This document shows positions 52,691-59,651 of a stretch of DNA of 64,000 bases, one piece after another. The translations under genes and the position numbers were made by a program. How positions within the stretch are numbered: the first letter of the stretch is position 1; every line of letters starts with the position of its first letter. Origin of the DNA: Streptomyces fulvoviolaceus. Its GTDB lineage: Bacteria > Actinomycetota > Actinomycetes > Streptomycetales > Streptomycetaceae. The stretch lies in NCBI RefSeq assembly GCF_000718165.1, contig NZ_JOEY01000043.1:120174-184173 (forward strand). The letters are read 5' to 3'. Under the pieces are notes generated by a model, which saw only the letters and a list, made by a program, of their open reading frames with translations, did not search any database and was not told the origin of the DNA.

Positions 52691-53302
52691 TTACTGGCCG
52701 AGGCTGTCGGCGGCCTTGTGCCGTTGGTGGTGCCGGGCCACCCGGGCACGGTTGCCGCAGGACGGCTTGCACCACTCCTGCCGCGGGTGCTCCTTTAGGA
52801 AGTAGCGCACGCAGCGCGGGGCGTGACAGGCGCGCAGTCGTTGCCGGTCGGGGCTGCCGAGGAAGGCGATCGCCGCCTGCGCGAGGACGGCCGCGAGCTC
52901 TCCCGCACCTGCCACCGCCTGCCGGTCCACGACGGGTTCGGCACCGTCGACCCACTGCAGCACCGGGACGGTCGGCGTGCGGGCGGCGGTCCTGTTGAGG
53001 CGGTCGACGGCCTCGGGTACGGGCATGAGGCGTGCCGCGTCGGCGGGGCTCGGTTCGCCGGGACGTACCGCGCGGGCGAAAAGGGAGCGAACGGCTGCGC
53101 GCAGGTCGCGGACGGCGGCGAGCGTCGCCTCGTCGGCGGCAAAGGCCGTGGTGTCCGGCACGGTGTCGGGGTGGCCCGTGACCCAGGCGGTGAGACCGGC
53201 GGGGTCGGTGAGGTCGTCGGCGACGCCTCCGTGTCCGTCGTGCCGGATGGTGAGGGCGAGGTCCAGGGCGAGGTGGGCGTCCCTGCTGATCGAGTCCTGC
53301 AT
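52691..53302 (-). CDS. CGNR zinc-finger (ABATE-type) putative regulator
   Basis: A 203-residue protein. The N-terminal stress-associated ABATE-like part (ALDLALTIRHDGHGG) leads to the C-terminal CGNR zinc finger: CHAPRCVRYFLKEHPRQEWC, then KPSCGNRARVARHHQRHK, with four Cys spaced for zinc. This family is thought to bind DNA. Start chosen at ATG 53302; ATGs at 53332 and 53338 are in frame. It diverges from the PdxH-like gene with a short palindrome-bearing gap. Confidence 0.85.
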   Translation of the reverse strand: MQDSISRDAHLALDLALTIRHDGHGGVADDLTDPAGLTAWVTGHPDTVPDTTAFAADEATLAAVRDLRAAVRSLFARAVRPGEPSPADAARLMPVPEAVDRLNRTAARTPTVPVLQWVDGAEPVVDRQAVAGAGELAAVLAQAAIAFLGSPDRQRLRACHAPRCVRYFLKEHPRQEWCKPSCGNRARVARHHQRHKAADSLGQ

Positions 53303-53306
53303 GGGG

Positions 53307-53335
53307 CTAATGATAGGTTCGATCGCATCCATTAG
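53307..53335. promoter_or_regulatory. inverted repeat in the CGNR/PdxH-like divergent gap
   Basis: CTAATG (53307-53312) and CATTAG (53330-53335) form a perfect 6-base dyad with 17 bases between, covering the whole space between the two starts. It could be the CGNR regulator's own site. Confidence 0.45.
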
Positions 53336-53349
53336 CACTCAAAGGGTCC

Positions 53350-54003
53350 ATGGATGATCTGCGTCAGCTGCTGCGTGACCTCGAGGTGTTCGCGGGCGAC
53401 ATTCCCCAGTTCGATCCCGCCGCGACACCGGACACCCCGTCCGAGCTGTTCTCCGGGTGGCTGCTCGGGGCCTTCGAGGCGGGTGTGCGCGAACCGCACG
53501 CCATGACCGTCTCCACGGCCGGTACCGACGGCGACCCGACGGCACGCACCTTGATCCTCAAGAGGGTCGGGCCCGAGGGCTGGCAGTTCGCGTCGGACGG
53601 CGGCAGCGTCAAGGCCCGCGACCTGGCCGTGCGGCCGTATGCGGCCCTCACCTTCTACTGGTCGCCGCTGGCCCGGCAGGTCCGGGTGCGCGGCCCGGTC
53701 GTCGCGGCGAGTGCCGAGGACAGCGCGGCCGACTTCCTGGCGCGGGGCGTCGGGGCCCGCGCGGAGGCGCTGCTCGGCCGCCAGTCCCGGCCGCTCGCGG
53801 ATCTCGCCGAGCGCGACACGGCGGTGAAGGAGTCGCTGGCCCGGCTGGAGGCAGAGCCGGATCTGGTGGCCCCGGGCTGGACGCTGCACACCGTACGGCC
53901 CGAGTCGGTCGAGTTCTGGCAGGGCGACAAGGAGCGACGGCACACGCGGCTGACGTATCTGCGGGAGGGCGAGGGCTGGCGCAAGCAGCTCTTGTGGCCG
54001 TGA
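53350..54003 (+). CDS. pyridoxamine 5'-phosphate oxidase family protein (PdxH-like)
   Basis: A 217-residue FMN-binding split-barrel protein. The FMN-phosphate segment TARTLILKRVGPEGWQFASD (about 64-83) and the C-terminal VEFWQGDKERRHTRLTYLREGEGWRKQLLWP match PdxH, where the final Arg and Pro contact pyridoxal phosphate. PdxH oxidises pyridoxine or pyridoxamine phosphate to PLP. It is probably a paralogue or a PdxH-like enzyme; the Lys-Glu-Arg stretch replacing R-x-N-R-L-H-D-R is a difference. It diverges from the CGNR gene, its likely regulator. Confidence 0.82.
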   Translation: MDDLRQLLRDLEVFAGDIPQFDPAATPDTPSELFSGWLLGAFEAGVREPHAMTVSTAGTDGDPTARTLILKRVGPEGWQFASDGGSVKARDLAVRPYAALTFYWSPLARQVRVRGPVVAASAEDSAADFLARGVGARAEALLGRQSRPLADLAERDTAVKESLARLEAEPDLVAPGWTLHTVRPESVEFWQGDKERRHTRLTYLREGEGWRKQLLWP

Positions 54004-54015
54004 CGGCCGCTCCCC

Positions 54016-54918
54016 TTACTCCTCCTGCGGTGCGGGCGGCACCACCGCGACCGGGCTCGCCGCGTGCAGCAGGACGGCCTGGGCGACCGAGCCCATCATG
54101 CGGGCGGGTGCCAGCAGGCGTCGTCGGTGTCGGCCGACGACGACCAGGTCGGCGTCCTTCGAGGCCGCGACGAGATGGCCCGCCGCGTCGCCCGGGGCCA
54201 CGTACGGCTCGGCCCGGACATCGGGGTGCCGGGTGCGGTGCGGGGCGAGGAAGCCCTCGGCGAGGGCGCGGTTCTCGCTCTCGACAGCGTCCTGGTCGAT
54301 CATCAGCGGGACGAGTTCGCCCGGGACCGCCCAGCTCTGCAGCGGCCACCGGTAGGCGGCGACCACCTGGAGGCGGGCGCCGCGCAGCCCCGCCTCGGTG
54401 AAGGCGAAGTCGAGCGTCGCCTCGTCCGGGCTGTCCACCTGCAGGCCGACGACCACCCGGGGGCCGGGCTCGGCCGGTGCCTCACCGTGGACCTCACGTC
54501 CGGGGCGGGGCACCACGACGACCGGGCACTCGGCGTCGCGGGCGGCGGCCATGCCGTTGGAGCCGAGCAGCAGACTGGCGAAGCCGCCGCGGCCGCGGGA
54601 GCCGAGCACCAGCAGTTGAGCGGTGGAGCCCAGTTCGGGCAGCACGGCAGCCGGGGAGCCTTCCCTGCTCAAGTACTCCGTCAGCGGCCGGTCGACGCGC
54701 CCCTCCAGATACCTTCGCACCTGGTCGAGGACCGGATCGTCGTCCGGATCGGGCGGTCCGGCGGCCAGGACCTCGGGCTGGGCCCAGGCGGCGTACTGCC
54801 GCACATGGACCACCCGCAGTGGCGCCGCGCGTCTGCGGGCCGCGTCGAAGGCCCAGTCCAGGGCGCACAGGCTGTCGTCCGAACCGTCGACCGCAGCGAT
54901 CACCGGCAGCGTGCTCAT
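54016..54918 (-). CDS. tandem universal stress protein
   Basis: A 300-residue protein made of two UspA domains (about 1-140 and 155-300). Each has an ATP-binding G-x2-G-x9-G-S/T pattern: VLGSRGRGGFASLLLGSNGMAA in the first and VVVGRHRRRLLAPARMMGSVAQAVL in the second, the latter less regular. USPs respond to starvation and redox stress. The start is ATG 54918 behind GGAGGTGAGG. It converges on the PdxH-like gene with 12 bases between. Confidence 0.92.
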   Translation of the reverse strand: MSTLPVIAAVDGSDDSLCALDWAFDAARRRAAPLRVVHVRQYAAWAQPEVLAAGPPDPDDDPVLDQVRRYLEGRVDRPLTEYLSREGSPAAVLPELGSTAQLLVLGSRGRGGFASLLLGSNGMAAARDAECPVVVVPRPGREVHGEAPAEPGPRVVVGLQVDSPDEATLDFAFTEAGLRGARLQVVAAYRWPLQSWAVPGELVPLMIDQDAVESENRALAEGFLAPHRTRHPDVRAEPYVAPGDAAGHLVAASKDADLVVVGRHRRRLLAPARMMGSVAQAVLLHAASPVAVVPPAPQEE

Positions 54919-55052
54919 GGGTTCCTCACCTCCGGAATACAACCCTCCCCTTCCTGGGGCCAGCCTCGCTCAGGCATCGGCACCAGGAAGGCGCTCAGGG
55001 TCGCGTGTCCGGAAATACGGGAGGAACACCCCCGGGTCGGCCCGGGGTCGGC

Positions 55053-55295
55053 TCAGGTGAGGTCGAACTCTCCTTCCCGCGCCCCCGACACGAACGCACC
55101 CCACTCGGCGGGGGTGAAGATCAGGGAAGGGCTCTCCGGGCGGCCACTGTTGCGCATCGCGATGAACCCCTCGACAAAGGCGATCTGGACATCCCCCAGG
55201 CCACGGCTGCTGGAGTGCCATTCGGCGCTGCTGAGGTCCAGCTCGGGCTTGTCCCAGCCCGTGAGCGGCTGCTGCTGGATGGTGGTCTCGGCCAC
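55053..55295 (-). CDS. DUF397 domain protein
   Basis: An 80-residue protein with the DUF397 pattern: LSSAEWHSSSRGLGDVQIAFVEG, then MRNSGRPESPSLIFTPAEWGAFVSGAREGEFD. DUF397 proteins are short actinobacterial partners of XRE/BldB-linked regulators and are often encoded next to them. Here no such regulator is adjacent, so it is an orphan copy. The start is GTG 55295 with GGAGGAG eight bases upstream. Confidence 0.92.
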   Translation of the reverse strand: MAETTIQQQPLTGWDKPELDLSSAEWHSSSRGLGDVQIAFVEGFIAMRNSGRPESPSLIFTPAEWGAFVSGAREGEFDLT

Positions 55296-55378
55296 GTCCG
55301 TGCTCCTCCCGATTGCGTCGTCCGCGGTCAGCCTAGCGATCGGTTCCTGACGCCAACAGGCCACGTGAGGGGGACCTT

Positions 55379-56545
55379 TCAGGAGGGGGGCGGCTCGGCC
55401 CCCACGAGCCACATCGAGAAGAACTGGGATCCGCCGCCGTAGGCGTGCCCGAGTACCCTCCTGGCCCCCTCCACCTGGTGTTCCCCGGCCTGTCCGCGTG
55501 CCTGGAGCGCGGCCTCGGCGAAGCGGATCATGCCGGAGGCGCCGATGGGATTGGTCGACAGGACGCCGCCCGACATGTTGACGGGCAGGTCGCCGTCCAG
55601 CTCGGTCACCCCGGCCTCGGTGAGCTTCCAGCCCTCGCCCTCGTCGGCGAAGCCGAGATTCTCCAGCCACATGGGCTCGTACCAGGAGAACGGCACGTAC
55701 ATCTCGACGGCGTCGATCTCCCGGCGCGGGTCGGCGATCCCGGCCTGTCGGTACACGTCGGCGGCGCAGTCCTTGCCGGCCTGGGGCGACACGGCGTCCT
55801 TGCCCGCGAAGAGGGTGGGTTCGCTGCGCATCGCGCCGCCGTGCATCCAGGCGGGCGGCCGTGGCGCGCGGGCGGCTCCGGCGCGGTCGGTGAGGACCAT
55901 CGCGCAGGCGCCGTCCGAGGACGGGCAGGTCTCCGAGTAGCGGATCGGGTCCCACAGCATCGGCGAGGCCTGGACCTTCTCCAGGGTGATGTCGTGCTCG
56001 TGGAGGTGCGCGTAGGGGTTCTTCAGCGCGTTGCGCCGGTCCTTGTACGCCACCAGCGAGCCGACCGTGTCGGGCGCGCCGCTGCGCCGCATGTACGCGC
56101 GCACGTGCGGGGCGAAGAATCCGCCCGCCCCGGCCAGCAGGGGTTGCTGGAAGGGGATCGGCAGGGACAGACCCCACATGGCGTTGGACTCGGACTGCTT
56201 CTCGAAGGCGAGGGTCAGGACGGTGCCGTGCACGCGGGCGGCGACCAGGTTGGCGGCGACCAGCGCGGTGGAGCCGCCGACCGAGCCGGCGGTGTGCACC
56301 CGCAGCATGGGCTTGCCCACCGCGCCGAGCGCGTCGGCCAGGTACAGCTCCGGCATCATGACGCCCTCGAAGAAGTCGGGCGCCTTGCCGATGACGACGG
56401 CGTCGATGTCGGCCCACATCAACTCGGCGTCGTCGAGGGCCCGTTGGGCGGCTTCGCGCACCAGCCCGGCGATCGACACGTCCCGCCGGGCCGCCACGTG
56501 CTTGGTCTGGCCGATGCCTACGACGGCCACGGGCTCCTTGCTCAT
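55379..56545 (-). CDS. thiolase-fold protein (lipid-transfer/SCP-X type), second of a pair
   Basis: A 388-residue thiolase-superfamily protein. Motifs include VAVVGIGQTKHVAARRDVSI, HTAGSVGGSTALVAANLVAA (in place of the C-A-S-G nucleophile region; Ser/Gly here, no Cys), SSDGACAMVLTD and NMSGGVLSTNPIGASGM. It resembles Ltp-type thiolases and aldolases of actinobacterial side-chain degradation. Its start overlaps the stop of the first thiolase-like gene by four bases (ATGA), so translation is coupled. The absence of a clear nucleophilic Cys suggests an aldolase or structural role. A GGGGAT site precedes. Confidence 0.85.
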   Translation of the reverse strand: MSKEPVAVVGIGQTKHVAARRDVSIAGLVREAAQRALDDAELMWADIDAVVIGKAPDFFEGVMMPELYLADALGAVGKPMLRVHTAGSVGGSTALVAANLVAARVHGTVLTLAFEKQSESNAMWGLSLPIPFQQPLLAGAGGFFAPHVRAYMRRSGAPDTVGSLVAYKDRRNALKNPYAHLHEHDITLEKVQASPMLWDPIRYSETCPSSDGACAMVLTDRAGAARAPRPPAWMHGGAMRSEPTLFAGKDAVSPQAGKDCAADVYRQAGIADPRREIDAVEMYVPFSWYEPMWLENLGFADEGEGWKLTEAGVTELDGDLPVNMSGGVLSTNPIGASGMIRFAEAALQARGQAGEHQVEGARRVLGHAYGGGSQFFSMWLVGAEPPPS

Positions 56546-57591
56546 CGCGGATCCCCTTCGAGTACGGCGACCAGGTTCTGTTGGAGACAGGGGCCGGAGG
56601 TGGCGTGGGCGAGGGCCCGGTCGGACTCGGCCCGGTGGATACGGGCGGCGGCCTCGCCGATGCGGATGAGTCCGGCGGCCATCATCGGGTTGGCGGCGAG
56701 GGCCCCGCCGGAGGGGTTGACGCGCACGGTGTCGTCGAGCCCCAGTGCCTTGCGCAGGACGACCTCCTGCGAGGTGAACGGCGCGTGCAACTCGGCGGTG
56801 TCGACGGGCCGTTCGAAGGCGCCGGCCTTCTCGGCGGCCAGACGCGTGGAGGGCGAGTCGGTCAGGTCGCGGACGCCGAGGCTGTGCGCCTCGATGCGGT
56901 GGTCGATGCCGCGGATCCAGGCGGGCCGCGTGCACAGTTCCCGGGCCCGCTCCCCCGCGGCGAGGATCACGGCGGCGGCTCCGTCGCCGATGGGCGGGCA
57001 GTCGCCGGTACGGAGGGGCCGTACGAGATAGTCGCCCTGCGGTATTGAACCCCTGAGCTGTGCATGGGAGTTGGCGGTCGCGTCCGCGCGGCTGCGGGAC
57101 GCCACGGCGGCGAGCTCGGGTTCGTCCGTGTGGCCCGCGTCGATGAGCGCCTGCGCCTGAAGGGCGGCGAGGGCAACGGAGTCGGGCCACAGGGGGGCGA
57201 CGTAGTACGGGTCGAGCTGGCGCGTCAGTACGTCACGCACGGACCCGGGCGACGACTTGCCGTACGCGTACACCAGAGCGGTGTCGGCATCGCCCGTCAG
57301 CAGCTTGGTCCACGCCTCGTACAGCGCCCAGGCGCCGTCCATCTCGACGTGCGACTCGGAGATGGGCGGCCAGGCGCCGACGCCGTCGAGGGCGAGCGTG
57401 AAGGAGAAGGCGCGGCCGGCCAGGTAGTCGCTGGAGCCGGAGCAGGTGAAGTCGATGTCGGCGGTCTTCAGGCCGGTCTGGTCCAGCACGTCGTGCAGGA
57501 CCGGCATGAGCATCTCGACCTCGGAGAGTTCCTCGGTGGTGCGCCGGTGGTCGGTCTGGGCGAAGGCCACGACCGCGATCTCACGCGTCAC
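56542..57591 (-). CDS. thiolase-fold protein (lipid-transfer/SCP-X type), first of a pair
   Basis: A 349-residue thiolase-superfamily protein starting at GTG 57591 after AGGAGC. It has REIAVVAFAQTDHRR at the N-terminus, DIDFTCSGSSDYLAGRAFSF with a Cys-Ser-Gly near residue 50, MDGAWALYEAWTKLLTGDADTALVYAYGKSS, and NPSGGALAANPMMAAGLIR. It and the following gene overlap by four bases, as does the OB-fold gene before it (GTGA). Such three-gene sets usually make heteromeric thiolase or aldolase complexes in which the OB-fold protein is an essential partner. Substrate: an acyl-CoA, not known. Confidence 0.85.
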   Translation of the reverse strand: MTREIAVVAFAQTDHRRTTEELSEVEMLMPVLHDVLDQTGLKTADIDFTCSGSSDYLAGRAFSFTLALDGVGAWPPISESHVEMDGAWALYEAWTKLLTGDADTALVYAYGKSSPGSVRDVLTRQLDPYYVAPLWPDSVALAALQAQALIDAGHTDEPELAAVASRSRADATANSHAQLRGSIPQGDYLVRPLRTGDCPPIGDGAAAVILAAGERARELCTRPAWIRGIDHRIEAHSLGVRDLTDSPSTRLAAEKAGAFERPVDTAELHAPFTSQEVVLRKALGLDDTVRVNPSGGALAANPMMAAGLIRIGEAAARIHRAESDRALAHATSGPCLQQNLVAVLEGDPR

Positions 57592-58529
57592 AACAGCTCC
57601 TTGTAGGTGTCGTACTCCGCGTCGGGTTCGCCGGTCGGCCGGTAGTGGTCGGGGAAGCGGGCGCCTTCCGTCCACACCGGCTCGACGCGCAGGCCCATGC
57701 GCACCTGGTCGTAGGGGATGCCGCCGATACGGCCGTGCTGGGCGAGGTCGGCGCCGTCGAGGGCGATGTGGGCGTAGACGTAGGGCACCTCGATGTCGAG
57801 GTTCTTCGCCTTGATGTTGACGATGCAGAAGGTGGTGACTGTGCCGCGGGGACCCACTTCCACCTGTTCCGATGTGGCGACACCACAGGTGGGGCAGGCA
57901 CCCCTCGGCGGCACGTACACCTTGCGGCAGGACGGGCAGCGCTCGCCGACGGCCCGGCGCGCGGAGAGGGCGTTGATGTAGGCGGTCTGGGCGCGGCCGG
58001 GCGAGTAGGTGTAGTCGAGGCGGGCGGGGGCGACGATGCCGGTGATCGGGGCCTCGAACTCGCCGCTGTGCCCGGTGGGTTCGGCCGGATCACCGTCGTA
58101 CGGCTCGAAGCAGGCGATGTCCGTGATGGCGCCGGACCGCTCCTCGGCCCAGCGGACGCGGACGCGCATGCCGGTGTGCACGGCGTCGGGGCCTGGGGCA
58201 TCGAGGGCGTGCAGGAGGGCGGTGTCGGCGCCGTCCATGCGGACCAGGACCCAGGCGAAGGGCGTGTCGAGCGGCTGGCCGCGGCGGGGGGCGTGGTTCC
58301 AGGCCCAGGTGGTGACGGTGCCGGTGGGGGCGACCTCGACGAGGTCCCGGATCTCCTCGGCGGTGACGGGGTCGTACTCGACGGGCGGGACGAGGGTGCG
58401 GCCGTCGGTCGTCTTCACGCCGAGGACGACGCGTTCACGCAGGCCGGTGAGGAACGCGCTCTGGACGGGGCCGAGGGATCGGGTAAAGGGAAACTCGACG
58501 ACGAGGGGCGCTTTGAGGACTTCGGGCAT
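57588..58529 (-). CDS. tandem OB-fold (DUF35/ChsH2-like) protein with one zinc ribbon
   Basis: A 313-residue protein with two OB-fold halves. The first (about 40-160: TGTVTTWAWNHAPR, FAWVLVRMDGADTALLH) lacks the zinc Cys. The second (about 185-300) has a rubredoxin-like ribbon CPSCRKVYVPPRGACPTC and then GTVTTFCIVNIKAKNL and VPYVYAHIALDGAD. DUF35 proteins partner thiolase-fold aldolases and thiolases such as Ltp2-ChsH2. It is first in the operon with both thiolase-like genes, joined by a GTGA overlap. The start is ATG 58529 with GGAGG about ten bases upstream. Confidence 0.85.
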   Translation of the reverse strand: MPEVLKAPLVVEFPFTRSLGPVQSAFLTGLRERVVLGVKTTDGRTLVPPVEYDPVTAEEIRDLVEVAPTGTVTTWAWNHAPRRGQPLDTPFAWVLVRMDGADTALLHALDAPGPDAVHTGMRVRVRWAEERSGAITDIACFEPYDGDPAEPTGHSGEFEAPITGIVAPARLDYTYSPGRAQTAYINALSARRAVGERCPSCRKVYVPPRGACPTCGVATSEQVEVGPRGTVTTFCIVNIKAKNLDIEVPYVYAHIALDGADLAQHGRIGGIPYDQVRMGLRVEPVWTEGARFPDHYRPTGEPDAEYDTYKELL

Positions 58530-58566
58530 CAGGGGCTTGCCTCCTTCGAAGCAGGGGCGGGGCATC

Positions 58567-58650
58567 GCGCCCCAAAGGGGCGCGGGGCTGTGACATTTGC
58601 GGCTCCGCCGCGTGGGCGCGACCAGCCACAGACGGCCAGCAGTCGCCGAA
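58567..58650 (+). repeat. dispersed intergenic repeat, copy B
   Basis: GCGCCCC-AAA-GGGGCGC hairpin (58567-58583), then GGGGCTGTGACATTTGCGGC, TCCGCCGCGTGGGCGCGACC and AGCC. It occupies most of the 141-base gap between the enoyl-CoA hydratase stop and the OB-fold gene start. Confidence 0.8.
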
Positions 58651-58670
58651 CCGCCGCACCAGGCAGAGCG

Positions 58671-59471
58671 CTACGCGCGCTTGTAGACCGGGGGCCGCTT
58701 CTCGGCGAAGGCGCGTGCACCTTCCTTGGCATCGGCGGTGTCGAACACCGGCCACCCCCGCTTGAGTTCGGCCGCGAGTCCATCCGTCTCGGTCATCTCG
58801 GCGGTCTCGTACACCGAGGCCTTGACGGCCTCGACGGCCAACGGCCCACACGCGTTGATCTGTTCGGCGATCTCCAGGGCCTTGGCGAGCGCCGTGCCGT
58901 CGGGCACGACGTGCCCGATCAGCCCGATGTCGGCGGCTTCCCGCGCGGTGTACGGGCGTCCGGTGAGCAGCATCTCCAGGGCGTGGGTGCGCGGGATCTG
59001 GCGCTGGAGGCGGACCGTGGAGCCGCCGATCGGGAACAGGCCGCGCTTCACCTCGAACAGGCCGAAGGTCGCGGACTCGCCGGCGACCCGGATGTCGGTG
59101 CCCTGGAGCATCTCGGTGCCGCCCGCGACGCAGTACCCCTCGACGGCGGCGATCACCGGCTTGCGGGGGCGATGGTGGCGCAGCATCGCCTTCCAGTGCA
59201 GGTCCGGGTCGGCCTTGAGGCGGTCCCGGTACTGCTCGCCCTCCATCCCTTTCCCTGCAAGGGCCTTGAGGTCCATGCCCGCGCAGAACGAGCCGCCCGC
59301 CCCGGTGAAGACGATCGAGCGGACCGAGTCGTCCGCGTCCGCCTCCACCCAGCCGTCGTGGAGACCGACGAGCATCGGCAACGAGAGTGCGTTCTTCGCC
59401 TCCGGCCTGTTGAGCGTGAGCACCAGTGTGGCGCCCTCGCGCTGCACGGTGAGGTGTTCCGTCCCACCCAT
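58671..59471 (-). CDS. enoyl-CoA hydratase/isomerase family (crotonase) protein
   Basis: A 266-residue crotonase-fold enzyme. The first oxyanion region is SFCAGMDLKAL (about 62-72) and the second is VEGYCVAGGTEMLQGTDIRVAGESATFG (about 110-137). Glu at the first catalytic position is seen in GGTE; the second acidic residue lies in VKRGLFPIGGS. It hydrates or isomerises an unsaturated acyl-CoA and fits beta-oxidation with the neighbouring ligase and thiolases. The ATG 59471 follows GGGGAG. It diverges from the ligase across a TetR-type palindrome. Confidence 0.9.
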   Translation of the reverse strand: MGGTEHLTVQREGATLVLTLNRPEAKNALSLPMLVGLHDGWVEADADDSVRSIVFTGAGGSFCAGMDLKALAGKGMEGEQYRDRLKADPDLHWKAMLRHHRPRKPVIAAVEGYCVAGGTEMLQGTDIRVAGESATFGLFEVKRGLFPIGGSTVRLQRQIPRTHALEMLLTGRPYTAREAADIGLIGHVVPDGTALAKALEIAEQINACGPLAVEAVKASVYETAEMTETDGLAAELKRGWPVFDTADAKEGARAFAEKRPPVYKRA

Positions 59472-59536
59472 CGCCCATCTCCCCTCTGAAAGAACGAGAA
59501 CAGGTTGCAGGAGGCGCCGGAGCACTTCAAGAGTTT

Positions 59537-59553
59537 TCTGACAGGCAGTCAGA
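59537..59553. promoter_or_regulatory. TetR-type operator in the hydratase/ligase divergent region
   Basis: TCTGAC-AGGCA-GTCAGA is a perfect 6-base dyad with a 5-base centre in an A/T-richer stretch, 66 bases upstream of the hydratase and about 100 upstream of the ligase. A TetR-family repressor responsive to acyl-CoA would fit; its gene is not in the window. Confidence 0.6.
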
Positions 59554-59651
59554 TTTATTCGCGCGGACCCTTCACAGTTGCGGTGCCCTTTGCTCTGATG
59601 ACCGGCGAACCGGTGGAGAGTCAGACCGTCCGAGGTGGGTCAGGAGGAGCG

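Noticed and set aside
50392..52998. An 868-codon plus-strand frame opposite the LAL regulator.
   Set aside because: Gly/Ala/Glu-rich shadow; the minus strand carries Walker A, Walker B and the LuxR-like region.
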